Assembly: GCA_019455065.1 (NCBI GenBank)
Contig: JACFNC010000021.1
Coordinates: forward strand, 1 to 62,275
Source: Rhodospirillales bacterium
GTDB lineage: Bacteria > Pseudomonadota > Alphaproteobacteria > Rhodospirillales > Magnetospirillaceae
Direction of reading: 5' to 3'
DNA: 62,275 nt
Every line of letters starts with the position of its first letter. Position 1 is the stretch's first letter. Below are positions 39,372-48,608 of the stretch, piece by piece. The translations under genes and the position numbers were made by a program. A model generated the notes under the pieces. It ran no database searches and had not been told where the DNA came from. It was given only the letters and a program-made list of their open reading frames with translations.

Positions 39372-39944
39372 ATGCCCGAACCCCTCGCCCAGGAGCCCCG
39401 CATCAGAGAAGCGGTCGGGGCCTTCCGCGACGTGCCGAGCCTCGAAAAGACCTTCGACGACCTGCTGACCGCGGGGTTCGCGCACAGCGACATCAGCCTT
39501 CTGGCCAGTGACGACACCGTCAAGCGCAAGCTGGGCCGCTTCTATGTCGACGTGCGCGAGGCCGCCGACGATCCCCAGGCGCCGCGGCGGGATTTTCCGA
39601 GCGTCCAGGCGCGGACCGAGGGCAAGGGCGCTCTGACCAGCATGCTCGGCTATATCGGGGCGCTGACCGCCGGGGGAGTCACCATCGCCACGGGCGGCGC
39701 GGCGGGAGCGGTCATTGCCGCCGGCGTGCTCGGCGGCGGGGCGCTGGCGGCCCTCGGAGCAGCCCTGGGCAGGGCGGTCGACAGCCAATTCACCGATGAC
39801 CTTCAGCGCCAGGTCGAGCGGGGCGGAATCATCCTGTGGGTGAAGGTCGCCGACGCGGATCAGGAGCGGCGCGCTCAGGAAGTGTTGCGGCGCCACGGGG
39901 CCGAGGGCGTTCATGTGCACAGCCTGCGCGCGACGAATTCCTGA
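39372..39944 (+). CDS. Small glycine-zipper protein, YflT/general-stress-like (paralogue 2)
   Basis: 190 residues. Same plan as the protein at 504-995: an N-terminal alpha/beta module (RIREAVGAFRDVPSLEKTF, then GFAHSDISLLASD), a Gly/Ala-rich centre (about residues 95-135, with GGVTIATGGAAGAVIAAGVL), and a C-terminal module (ILWVKVADADQERRAQEVLR, GAEGVHVHSLRA). It is longer by an insert after the first module. ATG 39372 is five bases after GGAGG; ATG 39360 is weaker. It sits 79 bp before irr, which suggests a link to oxidative or iron stress. Confidence 0.78.
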   Translation: MPEPLAQEPRIREAVGAFRDVPSLEKTFDDLLTAGFAHSDISLLASDDTVKRKLGRFYVDVREAADDPQAPRRDFPSVQARTEGKGALTSMLGYIGALTAGGVTIATGGAAGAVIAAGVLGGGALAALGAALGRAVDSQFTDDLQRQVERGGIILWVKVADADQERRAQEVLRRHGAEGVHVHSLRATNS

Positions 39945-39977
39945 ATCTTTTTCTATTCCAAAACCGCCAACAAGATC

Positions 39978-39993
39978 TTAGAATGCTTTTCAA
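39978..39993 (+). promoter_or_regulatory. Degenerate Irr-box-like site before irr
   Basis: TTAGAA, TGC, TTTTCAA: the left half matches the Irr (ICE) palindrome TTAGAA-N3-TTCTAA, the right half only partly. It lies about 30 bp before the irr ATG and could allow weak autoregulation. Confidence 0.3.
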
Positions 39994-40023
39994 TCAGACT
40001 TCTGTTTCCACGGGATTCGGCCG

Positions 40024-40434
40024 ATGACCGCTCGCCCTTTCAGCCACCTTCTCGAACGCCTGCGCAGCGCGGGTCTTCGGCCCACGCGTCAACGCCTAGC
40101 CCTGGCCAAGCTGCTGTTCGAGGGCGGCGACCGCCACATCACCGCCGAGCAACTGCACGGTGACGCCCTCAACCACAACATCCGCGTCTCGCTGGCCACC
40201 GTCTACAACACGCTGCACCAGTTCACCGACGCCGGATTGCTGCGCGAGATCGTGGTCGATGCGGGACGGTCCTATTTCGATACCAACACCAGCGACCACC
40301 ACCACTTCTTCTTCGAACGCAGCGGCAAGCTCGAAGACATTCCCGGCGACACCCTCACGGTGTCGCGGGTGCCGCAGGCTCCGGCCGGCACCAACATCAC
40401 CAGGGTCGACGTGGTGGTGCGCCTGACCGGCTGA
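40024..40434 (+). CDS. irr: Fur-family iron response regulator Irr
   Basis: 136 residues. A winged helix (GLRPTRQRLALAKLL, VSLATVYNTLHQFTDAGLL) plus a dimerisation domain with SDHHHFFFE, the His-rich signature of Irr. In rhizobia Irr acts under low iron, responds to haem and binds ICE palindromes. Here a good ICE-like site lies just downstream, before rubrerythrin. A PerR-like peroxide role is possible, since Irr and PerR are close relatives. Confidence 0.88.
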   Translation: MTARPFSHLLERLRSAGLRPTRQRLALAKLLFEGGDRHITAEQLHGDALNHNIRVSLATVYNTLHQFTDAGLLREIVVDAGRSYFDTNTSDHHHFFFERSGKLEDIPGDTLTVSRVPQAPAGTNITRVDVVVRLTG

Positions 40435-40451
40435 TCGCCTCTTCCAAAAGG

Positions 40452-40466
40452 CTAGAATTGTTCTAA
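40452..40466 (+). promoter_or_regulatory. Irr-box-like palindrome upstream of rubrerythrin
   Basis: TAGAA-TTG-TTCTA, perfect arms, flanked by A on the right. It matches the ICE core. It ends six bases before the -35 of the rubrerythrin promoter, so Irr could activate or repress from there. Confidence 0.6.
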
Positions 40467-40471
40467 TAAAA

Positions 40472-40500
40472 TTGACAAGGTCTTTCCAGGCCGTCATGAT
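40472..40500 (+). promoter_or_regulatory. Promoter of the rubrerythrin operon
   Basis: A perfect TTGACA (40472-40477), 17 bp, CATGAT (40495-40500). It predicts a start near 40507 and a leader of about 60 bases ending in a GGAGGA binding site. Confidence 0.6.
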
Positions 40501-40567
40501 CTGACGAACCGCTGCTTGCGAGCGGGCGGGGCAGCGACCACATCTTCGTCAGGCAATGGAGGAGACC

Positions 40568-40987
40568 ATGTCAACCCTCAAGGGATCACAGACCGAAGCC
40601 AATCTGAAGGCCGCGTTCGCCGGCGAATCGCAGGCCAATCGCCGCTATCTCTACTTCGCCCAGAAGGCCGACATCGAGGGCCATAACGACGTTTCGGCGC
40701 TGTTCCGCTCCACCGCCGAGGGCGAGACCGGCCACGCCTTCGGCCATCTCGAATATCTCGAGGAGGTCGGCGACCCCGCCACCGGCGAGCCGATCGGTGA
40801 CACCGTCGAGAACCTGCGCGCCGCCGTGGCCGGCGAAACCCACGAATACACGGACATGTATCCCGGAATGGCGCGCACCGCGCGCGATGAGGGTTTCGAC
40901 GAGATCGCCGACTGGTTCGAGACCTTGGCCAAGGCCGAGCGCTCCCACGCCGGCCGCTTCCAGAAAGCCATCGACACCCTGGGCTGA
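40568..40987 (+). CDS. Rubrerythrin, diiron domain only
   Basis: 139 residues from ATG 40568 (ATG 40556 is part of its binding site GGAGGA). A four-helix ferritin-like fold with diiron ligands in [40 protein letters not shown] and [12 protein letters not shown]. The C-terminal rubredoxin domain of classical rubrerythrins is missing, so electrons must come from another protein; the Fe-S protein encoded next is a natural candidate. Rubrerythrins reduce hydrogen peroxide. Confidence 0.93.
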   Translation: MSTLKGSQTEANLKAAFAGESQANRRYLYFAQKADIEGHNDVSALFRSTAEGETGHAFGHLEYLEEVGDPATGEPIGDTVENLRAAVAGETHEYTDMYPGMARTARDEGFDEIADWFETLAKAERSHAGRFQKAIDTLG

Positions 40988-40996
40988 ATGCCGCCA

Positions 40997-41029
40997 CCGT
41001 TCGCCCCGCGCCGGTCGTGGGGCGAACGG
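40997..41029 (+). repeat. Strong hairpin between rubrerythrin and the Fe-S protein gene
   Basis: Arms 40997-41007 and 41019-41029 pair over 11 perfect bp; three more pairs inside leave a CCGGT loop. It ends 17 bp before ATG 41047. No T-run. It probably stabilises the rubrerythrin message and lowers expression of the genes after it. Confidence 0.6.
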
Positions 41030-41046
41030 GTCGTTTGGAGATTCCC

Positions 41047-42384
41047 ATGCGCGAAGGCAGCCTCGAGGCGCCGGTCCGCCACCCGTTGGACTGGCGTAAC
41101 CCCGACTTCTACGATCCGGCGAAGATCGACGCCGAACTGCGGCGCGTCTTCGAGATCTGTCATGGCTGCCGGCGCTGCTTCAACCTCTGCGACAGCTTTC
41201 CCAGGCTGTTCGACCTCATCGACGCCGCCGGCGACGCCGAGGTTGCCGGCGTGCGCAGCGAGGACTTCGCGGGCGTCGTCGACGCCTGCACCCTGTGCGA
41301 CATGTGCTTCATGACGAAGTGCCCCTACGTCCCGCCGCACGAGTTCAACCTCGACTTCCCCCACCTCATGCTGAGGGTGCGGGCCGCCGAACTGCGCGCC
41401 GGCAAGGGCGGCTTCGTCGACCGTCAGCTCACCGAGACCGACCGCAATGGCCGGCTGGCGGCGAAGGTTGCCGGGCTCGCCAACTGGGCCACCGAGACAG
41501 GCAACCGGGTCACCCGGCCGATTCTCGAGAAGGTGGCGCGCATCCACCGCCAGGCCCCGCTCCCGCGCTATCACGGCAGGACTTTCGCCGTGCAGAGCCA
41601 GGCGAAACCGCCGGCCCGCGACGCCACCGCGCCCGCGCGCGACCGCAAGGCCGTCCTCTACGCCACCTGCTTCGCCAACTACAACGCCCCCGGCATCGGG
41701 CTTGCCGCCCGCGCCGTCCTGGCCCGCAACGGAGTCGCCACCGAGGTCGTCTATCCGCAGTGCTGCGGGATGCCCCAACTCGAGCGCGGCGACATCCCGC
41801 GCGTCGCGGCGGCGGCGGAAAAGGTGGCGGCGGAGCTCGGCCGCTGGATCGCCGACGGATACGACGTCGTCACCCTGGTTTCGTCCTGCGCGCTGATGAT
41901 GAAGTTCGAATGGCCCCTGATCCTGCCGGAAAATCAGGCGGTGAAGACGCTGTCGGAAAACACCTACGACATCGCCGAGTACGTGGTCGACATCGCGCGC
42001 AAGGAAGGTCTGGCCGACGGCATGCGCCCCCTCGGCGGCGGCATCACCGTGCACCTCGCCTGCCACGCGCGCGCCCAGAACGTCGGCGCGAAGGGTGCCG
42101 AGCTTCTGCGGCTCATACCCGACGCCGAGGTCGCCGTGGTGGAACGCTGTTCGGGCCATGGCGGCTCGTGGGGCATCCGCACGGAAAATTACGAGGTGGC
42201 GCATCGCGTCGGGAAAGCGGCCGTGCGCCAGATCGCCCGCCAGCAGAAGCCCTATCTCGTCTCGGAATGCCCGCTCGCGGCGATGCATCTGGTCGATGGA
42301 CTGGGGCGGATCGACGGCGAGCGGCCCGCGGTGGCCCACGCCTACCACCCAATCGAACTGGTCGCCTTGGCCTACGGAATGTGA
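41047..42384 (+). CDS. GlpC-like Fe-S oxidoreductase with CCG domains
   Basis: 445 residues. Two [4Fe-4S] motifs near the N-terminus ([15 protein letters not shown] and [14 protein letters not shown]) and two cysteine-rich CCG-type domains (with [13 protein letters not shown] and, later, [10 protein letters not shown] with [11 protein letters not shown]). This is the layout of GlpC and heterodisulfide reductase subunit D-type electron carriers. No membrane segment. ATG 41047 follows TTTGGAG. Genes before and after encode a rubredoxin-less rubrerythrin and DUF3501, a set I have seen kept together, which suggests it feeds electrons to rubrerythrin. Confidence 0.87.
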   Translation: MREGSLEAPVRHPLDWRNPDFYDPAKIDAELRRVFEICHGCRRCFNLCDSFPRLFDLIDAAGDAEVAGVRSEDFAGVVDACTLCDMCFMTKCPYVPPHEFNLDFPHLMLRVRAAELRAGKGGFVDRQLTETDRNGRLAAKVAGLANWATETGNRVTRPILEKVARIHRQAPLPRYHGRTFAVQSQAKPPARDATAPARDRKAVLYATCFANYNAPGIGLAARAVLARNGVATEVVYPQCCGMPQLERGDIPRVAAAAEKVAAELGRWIADGYDVVTLVSSCALMMKFEWPLILPENQAVKTLSENTYDIAEYVVDIARKEGLADGMRPLGGGITVHLACHARAQNVGAKGAELLRLIPDAEVAVVERCSGHGGSWGIRTENYEVAHRVGKAAVRQIARQQKPYLVSECPLAAMHLVDGLGRIDGERPAVAHAYHPIELVALAYGM

Positions 42385-42392
42385 GACTTGCG

Positions 42393-42980
42393 ATGACCGG
42401 TGCAGCGATCACCCGCGACGACATCATGCCTATTGAAGACTATGTGCGCCGGCGCAAGGACTATCGCCGCCGCCTCATCGACCTGAAGCGGCACCGGCGC
42501 GTCGAGGTCGGCCCATACGCGACGTTCTATTTCGAAAACCGCGTGACGATCCTCGGCCAGATTCAAGAGATGCTGTACATCGAACGGGGCGGCGAGGAGC
42601 AGATCGCGGGCGAACTCGAAGCCTATGCCCCCCTGGTTCCCAACGGGCGCGAGCTGGTCGCCACGCTGATGCTGGAGATTCCCGAGGAGCGCCGTCGACG
42701 GCAGGTGCTGGCGGGGCTGGGGGGCATCGAGGACACCGTGACCATGGGCGTCGAGGGCCTGGTCATTCAGGCGGTGGCGGAACGCGACGTCGAGCGCACG
42801 ACGGCGGACGGCAAGACCTCGTCGGTGCATTTCCTCCACTTCCCCTTCACCGACGAGCATGTGGCGCTGTTTCGCCGGCCAGGAGCGGCCGTCGTGCTCG
42901 GCATCGCGCATCCGGCCTATGGCCACATGGCGATTCTGCCGGACACCGTGAAGACGGTTCTGGCCGGGGACTTCGCCTAG
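42393..42980 (+). CDS. DUF3501 family protein
   Basis: 195 residues. No cysteine motif or membrane segment; conserved features are [40 protein letters not shown] and [12 protein letters not shown]. It starts eight bases after the Fe-S protein stop and forms one operon with it and rubrerythrin. Function unknown; its constant partner genes suggest a part in the rubrerythrin electron path or peroxide defence. Confidence 0.82.
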   Translation: MTGAAITRDDIMPIEDYVRRRKDYRRRLIDLKRHRRVEVGPYATFYFENRVTILGQIQEMLYIERGGEEQIAGELEAYAPLVPNGRELVATLMLEIPEERRRRQVLAGLGGIEDTVTMGVEGLVIQAVAERDVERTTADGKTSSVHFLHFPFTDEHVALFRRPGAAVVLGIAHPAYGHMAILPDTVKTVLAGDFA

Positions 42981-43465
42981 TCCACAGCCTCGTTCTCGTA
43001 GAGGCCCCAGATCTCGTCGCGGCGCAGCCACCCGCGCAGGCCGCCGAGATCGACGCGGCAGTAGACCGTCCCGAGGGGGCATTGCGACAGCCGTCCGATG
43101 ACGCCGGGCTCGACGAGGGCCAGGATCGTGGAGCGATCGTCGGCGCTGGCGCGCAGGGCGCGCGTCTGGCCGACCACGAGGGCGGTCCGTTGGCCGGACA
43201 GCAGGCTCTGGTGCACCCATCCCTCGGTGCCTGTCCAGTCCCTTATCTTGCGCCACGTGTCGAATTCCGCCACCACCTCGACCGGCAGGTGGCGGCGCGT
43301 GTAGACCCACGCCACCGGATAGCGTTCGCCCGGACCCGTTCGCAGGTTGACCTCCTCGGACCGCAGCGACACGAAGCGCGGCAACGGCAGCCCCGTTGAA
43401 TCGGCGGCGGCCGCAACGGGCTGCAGCAGGGCCAGCAGCGTGAACAGGCGCACCAACAAGTGCAT
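42977..43465 (-). CDS. Secreted SH3-domain protein
   Basis: 162 residues. A signal peptide (about residues 1-20, HLLVRLFTLLALLQPVAAAA) leads to two bacterial SH3-like domains: SEEVNLRTGPGERYPVAWVY, then ALRASADDRSTILALVEPG and a final GLRGWLRRDEIWGLYE. Such proteins bind cell wall in the periplasm. It ends on the DUF3501 gene with a 4-bp stop overlap. Confidence 0.88.
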   Translation of the reverse strand: MHLLVRLFTLLALLQPVAAAADSTGLPLPRFVSLRSEEVNLRTGPGERYPVAWVYTRRHLPVEVVAEFDTWRKIRDWTGTEGWVHQSLLSGQRTALVVGQTRALRASADDRSTILALVEPGVIGRLSQCPLGTVYCRVDLGGLRGWLRRDEIWGLYENEAVD

Positions 43466-43506
43466 GAATCTGGCCGGAATAGTGGCTTCCCCCCGACGGG
43501 CTGGGC

Positions 43507-43537
43507 ATTATAGGCCCCGATATGAATCCGCGGTCAA
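43507..43537 (-). promoter_or_regulatory. Candidate promoter of the SH3 protein gene
   Basis: On the minus strand TTGACC (43537-43532) and a perfect TATAAT (43512-43507) with a long 19-bp spacer. The leader would be about 35 bases. Confidence 0.4.
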
Positions 43538-43629
43538 GGTGCCCCGGCCCGTCCGCGTCAACTTCTCTGGACAATAAGGAGCCGTCTTGCTATGGGCAAG
43601 CCGGCAGCATCGTGGGAGGAGAACAGGCA

Positions 43630-44616
43630 ATGGCACCAAAAAAGCCGGTCGTGATCGTCACGCGAAAGCTGCCGGACGCCATCGAGACCCGCATGATGGA
43701 GCTGTTCGACGCGCGGCTGAACGTCGACGACCGGCCGATGAGCAAGCTCGAGCTGGTGGAGGCGGTGAAGACGGCCGACGTGCTCGTACCCACGGTGACC
43801 GACCGTATCGACGCCACCCTGCTTTCGCAGGCCGGCCCCAACCTGCGGCTGATCGCCAACTTCGGCAACGGCGTCGATCACATCGACCTCGCCACCGCGC
43901 GCAGCCGCGGCGTCATCGTCACCAACACCCCCGGCGTTCTCACCGAGGACACCGCCGACATGACCATGGCGATGATCCTGGCGGTGCCGCGCCGGCTCGC
44001 CGAGGGCGAGCGGCTGGTGCGCGCCAACAAGTGGGGCGGCTGGGGGCCGACCTTCATGCTCGGCCACCGCATCTGGGGCAAGCGGCTGGGCATCATCGGC
44101 ATGGGCCGCATCGGCCAGGCGGTGGCGCGCCGTGCGCGCGGCTTCGGCCTGTCGATCCACTATCACAACCGCAAGCGCGTCCATCCCGACCTCGAAGCCG
44201 AACTCGAGGCCACCTATTGGGAGAGCCTGGACCAGATGCTGGCGCGCATGGACATCATCTCCGTCCACTGCCCCCACACCCCGGCCACTTATCACCTGCT
44301 GTCGGCGCGCCGCCTCAAGCTGCTGCAGCCCCACGCCTACGTCGTCAATACGGCGCGCGGCGAGGTCATCGACGAGAACGCGCTGACCCGCATGCTGACC
44401 CGCGGCGAACTGGCGGGCGCCGCGCTCGACGTGTTCGAACACGAGCCCGCCATCAATCCCAAGCTGCTGGCCCTCGACAACGTCCTGCTGCTGCCCCATC
44501 TCGGATCGGCCACCATCGAGGGCCGCGTCGACATGGGCGAGAAGGTCATCATCAACATCAAGACATTCGTCGACGGCCACAACCCGCCCGACCGCGTGCT
44601 GGCCAGCATGCTGTGA
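43630..44616 (+). CDS. D-isomer 2-hydroxyacid dehydrogenase (glyoxylate reductase-like)
   Basis: 328 residues. NAD(P)-binding motif GIIGMGRIGQAVARRA near residue 157 and catalytic Arg, Glu and His in NTARGEVID, DVFEHEP and LLPHLGSA. The substrate-binding ends resemble GyaR-type glyoxylate/hydroxypyruvate reductases. ATG 43630 follows GGGAGGAGAAC; longer readings are not supported. It stands alone between minus-strand genes. Confidence 0.92.
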   Translation: MAPKKPVVIVTRKLPDAIETRMMELFDARLNVDDRPMSKLELVEAVKTADVLVPTVTDRIDATLLSQAGPNLRLIANFGNGVDHIDLATARSRGVIVTNTPGVLTEDTADMTMAMILAVPRRLAEGERLVRANKWGGWGPTFMLGHRIWGKRLGIIGMGRIGQAVARRARGFGLSIHYHNRKRVHPDLEAELEATYWESLDQMLARMDIISVHCPHTPATYHLLSARRLKLLQPHAYVVNTARGEVIDENALTRMLTRGELAGAALDVFEHEPAINPKLLALDNVLLLPHLGSATIEGRVDMGEKVIINIKTFVDGHNPPDRVLASML

Positions 44617-44632
44617 CCGCGCGGCGGCCCCG

Positions 44633-45202
44633 CTACTGGGCCGCCCGCTGTCCGGTGTGGCGGCCTTCGGCGAACTCCTCGACCATCTTGGAACAGAAGG
44701 CCGGCAGGTCGTCCGGCTTGCGGCTGCTGACCAGGCCGCTGTCGACCACCACCTCCTGATCGACCCAGCGCGCGCCCGCGTTGCGCAGGTCGGTCTGCAG
44801 GGAGGGCCACGAGGTCATGGTCCGACCGCGCACGACGTCCGCCTCCACCAGGGTCCAGGGCCCGTGGCAGATCACCGCCACCGGCTTGCGGCCGTCGAAG
44901 AACGATCGGGCGAAGCGCACCGCCCGCTGGTCGACGCGAAGCTGGTCGGGATTTGCCACGCCGCCCGGCAGCACCAATCCGTCGTAGTCGTCGCCACGCG
45001 CCTCGTCGAGGGTGCGGTCGACCGGTACGGCGTCGCCCTTGTCGAAGTGCCTCATGCCCTGGATGGCGCCGGAATGCGGGGCCACGACCTCGACCTTGGC
45101 GCCGGCGTTGGACAGCGCCTTGCGCGGCTCCAGCAGTTCGCTCTGTTCGAAGCCATCCGTCGCCAGGATGGCGATCCGCTTTCCATCGAGCTTGCCGGCC
45201 AT
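44633..45202 (-). CDS. DJ-1/PfpI family protein
   Basis: 189 residues. PfpI/YhbO-type fold: RIAILATDGFEQSELLEPR with the supporting Glu, and the nucleophile Cys in PVAVICHGPWTLVEA. Members are described as proteases, deglycases or stress chaperones; activity here is not decided. Separated by 101 bp from the DsrE-like gene upstream on the same strand. Confidence 0.92.
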   Translation of the reverse strand: MAGKLDGKRIAILATDGFEQSELLEPRKALSNAGAKVEVVAPHSGAIQGMRHFDKGDAVPVDRTLDEARGDDYDGLVLPGGVANPDQLRVDQRAVRFARSFFDGRKPVAVICHGPWTLVEADVVRGRTMTSWPSLQTDLRNAGARWVDQEVVVDSGLVSSRKPDDLPAFCSKMVEEFAEGRHTGQRAAQ

Positions 45203-45303
45203 GTCGTCCTCCTTGCGTTCGGGTTCCGTCTACCCGAACACAGGTCTCGAGGCGCGGGTTCGGTGTCGCGATGCAGAAACTCGCCTCGGAGGAGGGGACG
45301 AGG

Positions 45304-45750
45304 TCAGACGAAAAGCATCGCCCCGTCCTTCGAGGCGTCGGCCAGGAAGGTGACGACGCCGCCCTTGGCGACGGGGACGTCGGGGCGCAGGTCGTCGGGG
45401 TCCATGCCGAGGGCGCGCAGCCCCATCTCGCAGACCATGACCCGCACCCCGAGCGCCGTGCAGGCCGACAGCAGCTCCTCGAAGGTGGCGACGCCGCGGC
45501 GGGCGAAGTCGGCGTCCATCTCGGCGGCCGAGCCCGCGCCCTCGCTGAGCGGCAGGCGATGCCAGGCCGGCGTGCCGTCGGCGTCAGGCTTGAGCAGGGC
45601 GCGCCCCGCCCACATGGTGAAGAACAGCGTTACCGGGGTGTTCGAGGCGATGGCGGCGGCGGCCATCACCAGCGCGTAGTGCACGCGGTCGAAATGCCCC
45701 GAGAACACCACGATCGATAGCCTGTCGGGGCCGGCCCTATCCGCAGACAT
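45304..45750 (-). CDS. DsrE/DsrF-like (DsrE2-type) sulfur-relay protein
   Basis: 148 residues. SIVVFSGHFDRVHYALVMAA, then VTLFFTMWAGRALL, with one conserved Cys in VRVMVCEMGLRALGM, the pattern of DsrE2 proteins that bind persulfide sulfur. ATG 45750 lies 14 bp inside the moeB end, with GGAAG before it; ATG 45765 is less likely. The position after moeB and cysK suggests a sulfur relay. Confidence 0.84.
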   Translation of the reverse strand: MSADRAGPDRLSIVVFSGHFDRVHYALVMAAAAIASNTPVTLFFTMWAGRALLKPDADGTPAWHRLPLSEGAGSAAEMDADFARRGVATFEELLSACTALGVRVMVCEMGLRALGMDPDDLRPDVPVAKGGVVTFLADASKDGAMLFV

Positions 45751-46543
45751 CGGCCGTGCTTCCATGCGCCGACAAGTCCGTGATCGTCGGCTCGGCGCCG
45801 CACAGGGGACAGGCCGGGTCGGGCTTCACCCGTACCTTGCGGAAGGCGGTCGACAGCGCGTCGTAGATCAGCAGCCATCCCGCCATGCTCTCGCCGACGC
45901 CCAGCAGTTCCTTCAGCACCTCGGTCGCCTGCAGCGCACCCATGGTGCCGGCGATGGCCCCCAGCACCCCGGCCTCCGAGCAGGTTGGAATCTGGCCCGG
46001 CGGCGGCGGCTCGCGGAATAGGCACCGGTAGCAGGGCCCGCCCTGGCGCGGCTTGTAGGTGGCGAGCTGGCCGTCGAAACGCAGGATCGCCGCCGACACC
46101 AGCGGCTTGCCGGCGAAGAAGCAGGCGTCGTTGACCAGGAACCGGGTGGCGAAGTTGTCGCTGCCGTCGGCGACGATGTCGTAGCCGCCGATGATGTCCA
46201 GGGCGTTGCCGGGCTCCAGCCGGGTATGGTGGGCGACCAGCCGGACGTCCGGATTGATGTCGGCCACCGCCTGGGCCGCGCTCTCCACCTTGGGGGTGCC
46301 GATGCGGCTGGTGGTGTGCAGGACCTGGCGCTGGAGGTTGCTGAGGTCGACCTCGTCGTCATCCACGACGCCGATGGTGCCGACTCCGGCCGCCGCCAGA
46401 TACAGGATGGCGGGCGAACCCAGCCCGCCGGCGCCGATCACCAGGACCTTGGAGGAGAGAAGGCGCGCCTGCCCGACGCCGCCGACCTCGGGAAGGATGA
46501 TGTGGCGGGCGTAGCGACGGATCTGCTCCTCGCTGAAATCCAT
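45737..46543 (-). CDS. MoeB/ThiF family adenylyltransferase
   Basis: 268 residues. Rossmann loop VLVIGAGGLGSPAILYLAA, LSNLQRQVLHTT, the catalytic Asp in VADGSDNFATRF, and the zinc pairs CYRCLF and CPLCG. It activates the C-terminus of a ubiquitin-like sulfur carrier (MoaD, ThiS or CysO type). No rhodanese domain. With cysK upstream and the DsrE2 gene downstream, delivery of sulfur to cysteine synthesis is an option besides molybdopterin or thiamine. Confidence 0.93.
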   Translation of the reverse strand: MDFSEEQIRRYARHIILPEVGGVGQARLLSSKVLVIGAGGLGSPAILYLAAAGVGTIGVVDDDEVDLSNLQRQVLHTTSRIGTPKVESAAQAVADINPDVRLVAHHTRLEPGNALDIIGGYDIVADGSDNFATRFLVNDACFFAGKPLVSAAILRFDGQLATYKPRQGGPCYRCLFREPPPPGQIPTCSEAGVLGAIAGTMGALQATEVLKELLGVGESMAGWLLIYDALSTAFRKVRVKPDPACPLCGAEPTITDLSAHGSTADVCG

Positions 46544-46559
46544 ATCCTATGGCCTTTTT

Positions 46560-46609
46560 CGTCATTGCCGGGCTGGGCCCGGCAATCCATGGCCCCCCGG
46601 GCCCGGGGG
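46560..46609. repeat. Palindromic intergenic element between cysK and moeB
   Basis: ATTGCCGGG, a 5-base loop, CCCGGCAAT (46564-46586), then the 16-bp palindrome CCCCCGGGCCCGGGGG (46594-46609). It begins CGTCATTGC, shared with the repeats near 58811 and 62170. Of a type widespread between alphaproteobacterial genes. Confidence 0.65.
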
Positions 46610-46640
46610 TGACCGCAGTACACCCGGTTGCGATCCGCCC

Positions 46641-47612
<972 letters not shown>

Positions 47613-47686
47613 GTCAAATTTCCATCTTCGGAATGTGATACACGGTCGTTCTCCACCGGCGAATGTATATCGAATCGGTGGGCTAT

Positions 47687-48142
47687 CTAAATGATAAAAT
47701 CGAGCTTGCGCTGCGCTTCGCTCGGAATGTCGCTGCGATAGGCGCGCATGCACAGGTCGTCGATGGTGATCGCGTCGAGATTGCGCATGATCTCCTCCTG
47801 CATCTCGGCCCACATCGGCCGGATCACCTTCTTGCCCAGCTCCGACGCCGGCACGTCCTGGAAGGGATCCTCGGCCGTTTCCAGCGCCCGCACCACGCGC
47901 ACGATCTCGCCCACGGAGATGCGCCGGCGCTCCCGCGCCAGCCGGTAGCCGCCGCGCGGGCCGCGCACGCCGGTCAGGATGCCGCTGCGCACCAGCTGTT
48001 GCAACGTCTGTTCGAGATAGCGCCGGGGAATGCCCTGGCGCCGCGTGATTTCGCGGCTCTGTACCGGCTCGCCGCCCGCGTGATAGGCGATGTCGAGCAC
48101 GGCCTCGATGGCGAACAGCATTTTCTTGGAGGGTCGCAGCAT
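47687..48142 (-). CDS. Rrf2 family regulator, CymR-like
   Basis: 151 residues. A winged helix ([58 protein letters not shown]) and a dimerisation helix. The three clustered cysteines that hold the Fe-S cluster in IscR, RirA or NsrR are absent; only one Cys remains near the C-terminus. This is the state of CymR, which controls cysteine genes by binding CysK in Bacillus. Being next to cysK makes that role likely. It starts seven bases after dut. Confidence 0.85.
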   Translation of the reverse strand: MLRPSKKMLFAIEAVLDIAYHAGGEPVQSREITRRQGIPRRYLEQTLQQLVRSGILTGVRGPRGGYRLARERRRISVGEIVRVVRALETAEDPFQDVPASELGKKVIRPMWAEMQEEIMRNLDAITIDDLCMRAYRSDIPSEAQRKLDFII

Positions 48143-48149
48143 CTTGTTC

Positions 48150-48608
48150 TTATTCTCCCTGAGTCAGACCCGTTGATCCGAACCCCCCGGCTCCCCGCGG
48201 GGTTTCCGGCAACTCCTGGCATTCCGCCCATGCAGCACGGCCGACGGCGGCAATGATCAATTGCGCGATCCGCATCCCGCGGCTGACGACAAAGGCCTCG
48301 TGGCCCAGATTGATCAGCAGCACGGCGATCTCGCCGCGATAGTCGGCATCCACCGTACCCGGCGCATTCAGTACCGTCACCCCATGGCGCGCCGCCAGTC
48401 CCGAACGCGGTCGCACCTGGGCCTCGTGGCCGGCCGGCAAGGCGATGGCGAGCCCCGTCGGCACCATGGCGCGATCGCCCGGACGCAGGATGATGTCGTC
48501 GGTCACCGCCGCAAGAAGGTCCATGCCGGCGGCCTGCGCCGTCTCGTAGCGCGGCAAAGGCAGATCGGCCGAATGCGGCAGGCGCCGTACCATCACCGCG
48601 ACGGTCAT
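48150..48608 (-). CDS. dut: dUTPase
   Basis: 152 residues, trimeric type. The five motifs are readable: [42 protein letters not shown] and [10 protein letters not shown]. Converts dUTP to dUMP. Its ATG overlaps the coaBC stop (ATGA). Confidence 0.97.
   Translation of the reverse strand: MTVAVMVRRLPHSADLPLPRYETAQAAGMDLLAAVTDDIILRPGDRAMVPTGLAIALPAGHEAQVRPRSGLAARHGVTVLNAPGTVDADYRGEIAVLLINLGHEAFVVSRGMRIAQLIIAAVGRAAWAECQELPETPRGAGGFGSTGLTQGE

Noticed and set aside
47687-48142. IscR or RirA identity for the Rrf2 regulator
   Set aside because: The three cluster-binding cysteines are missing and no isc or suf genes are near; the position by cysK fits a CymR-like protein better.
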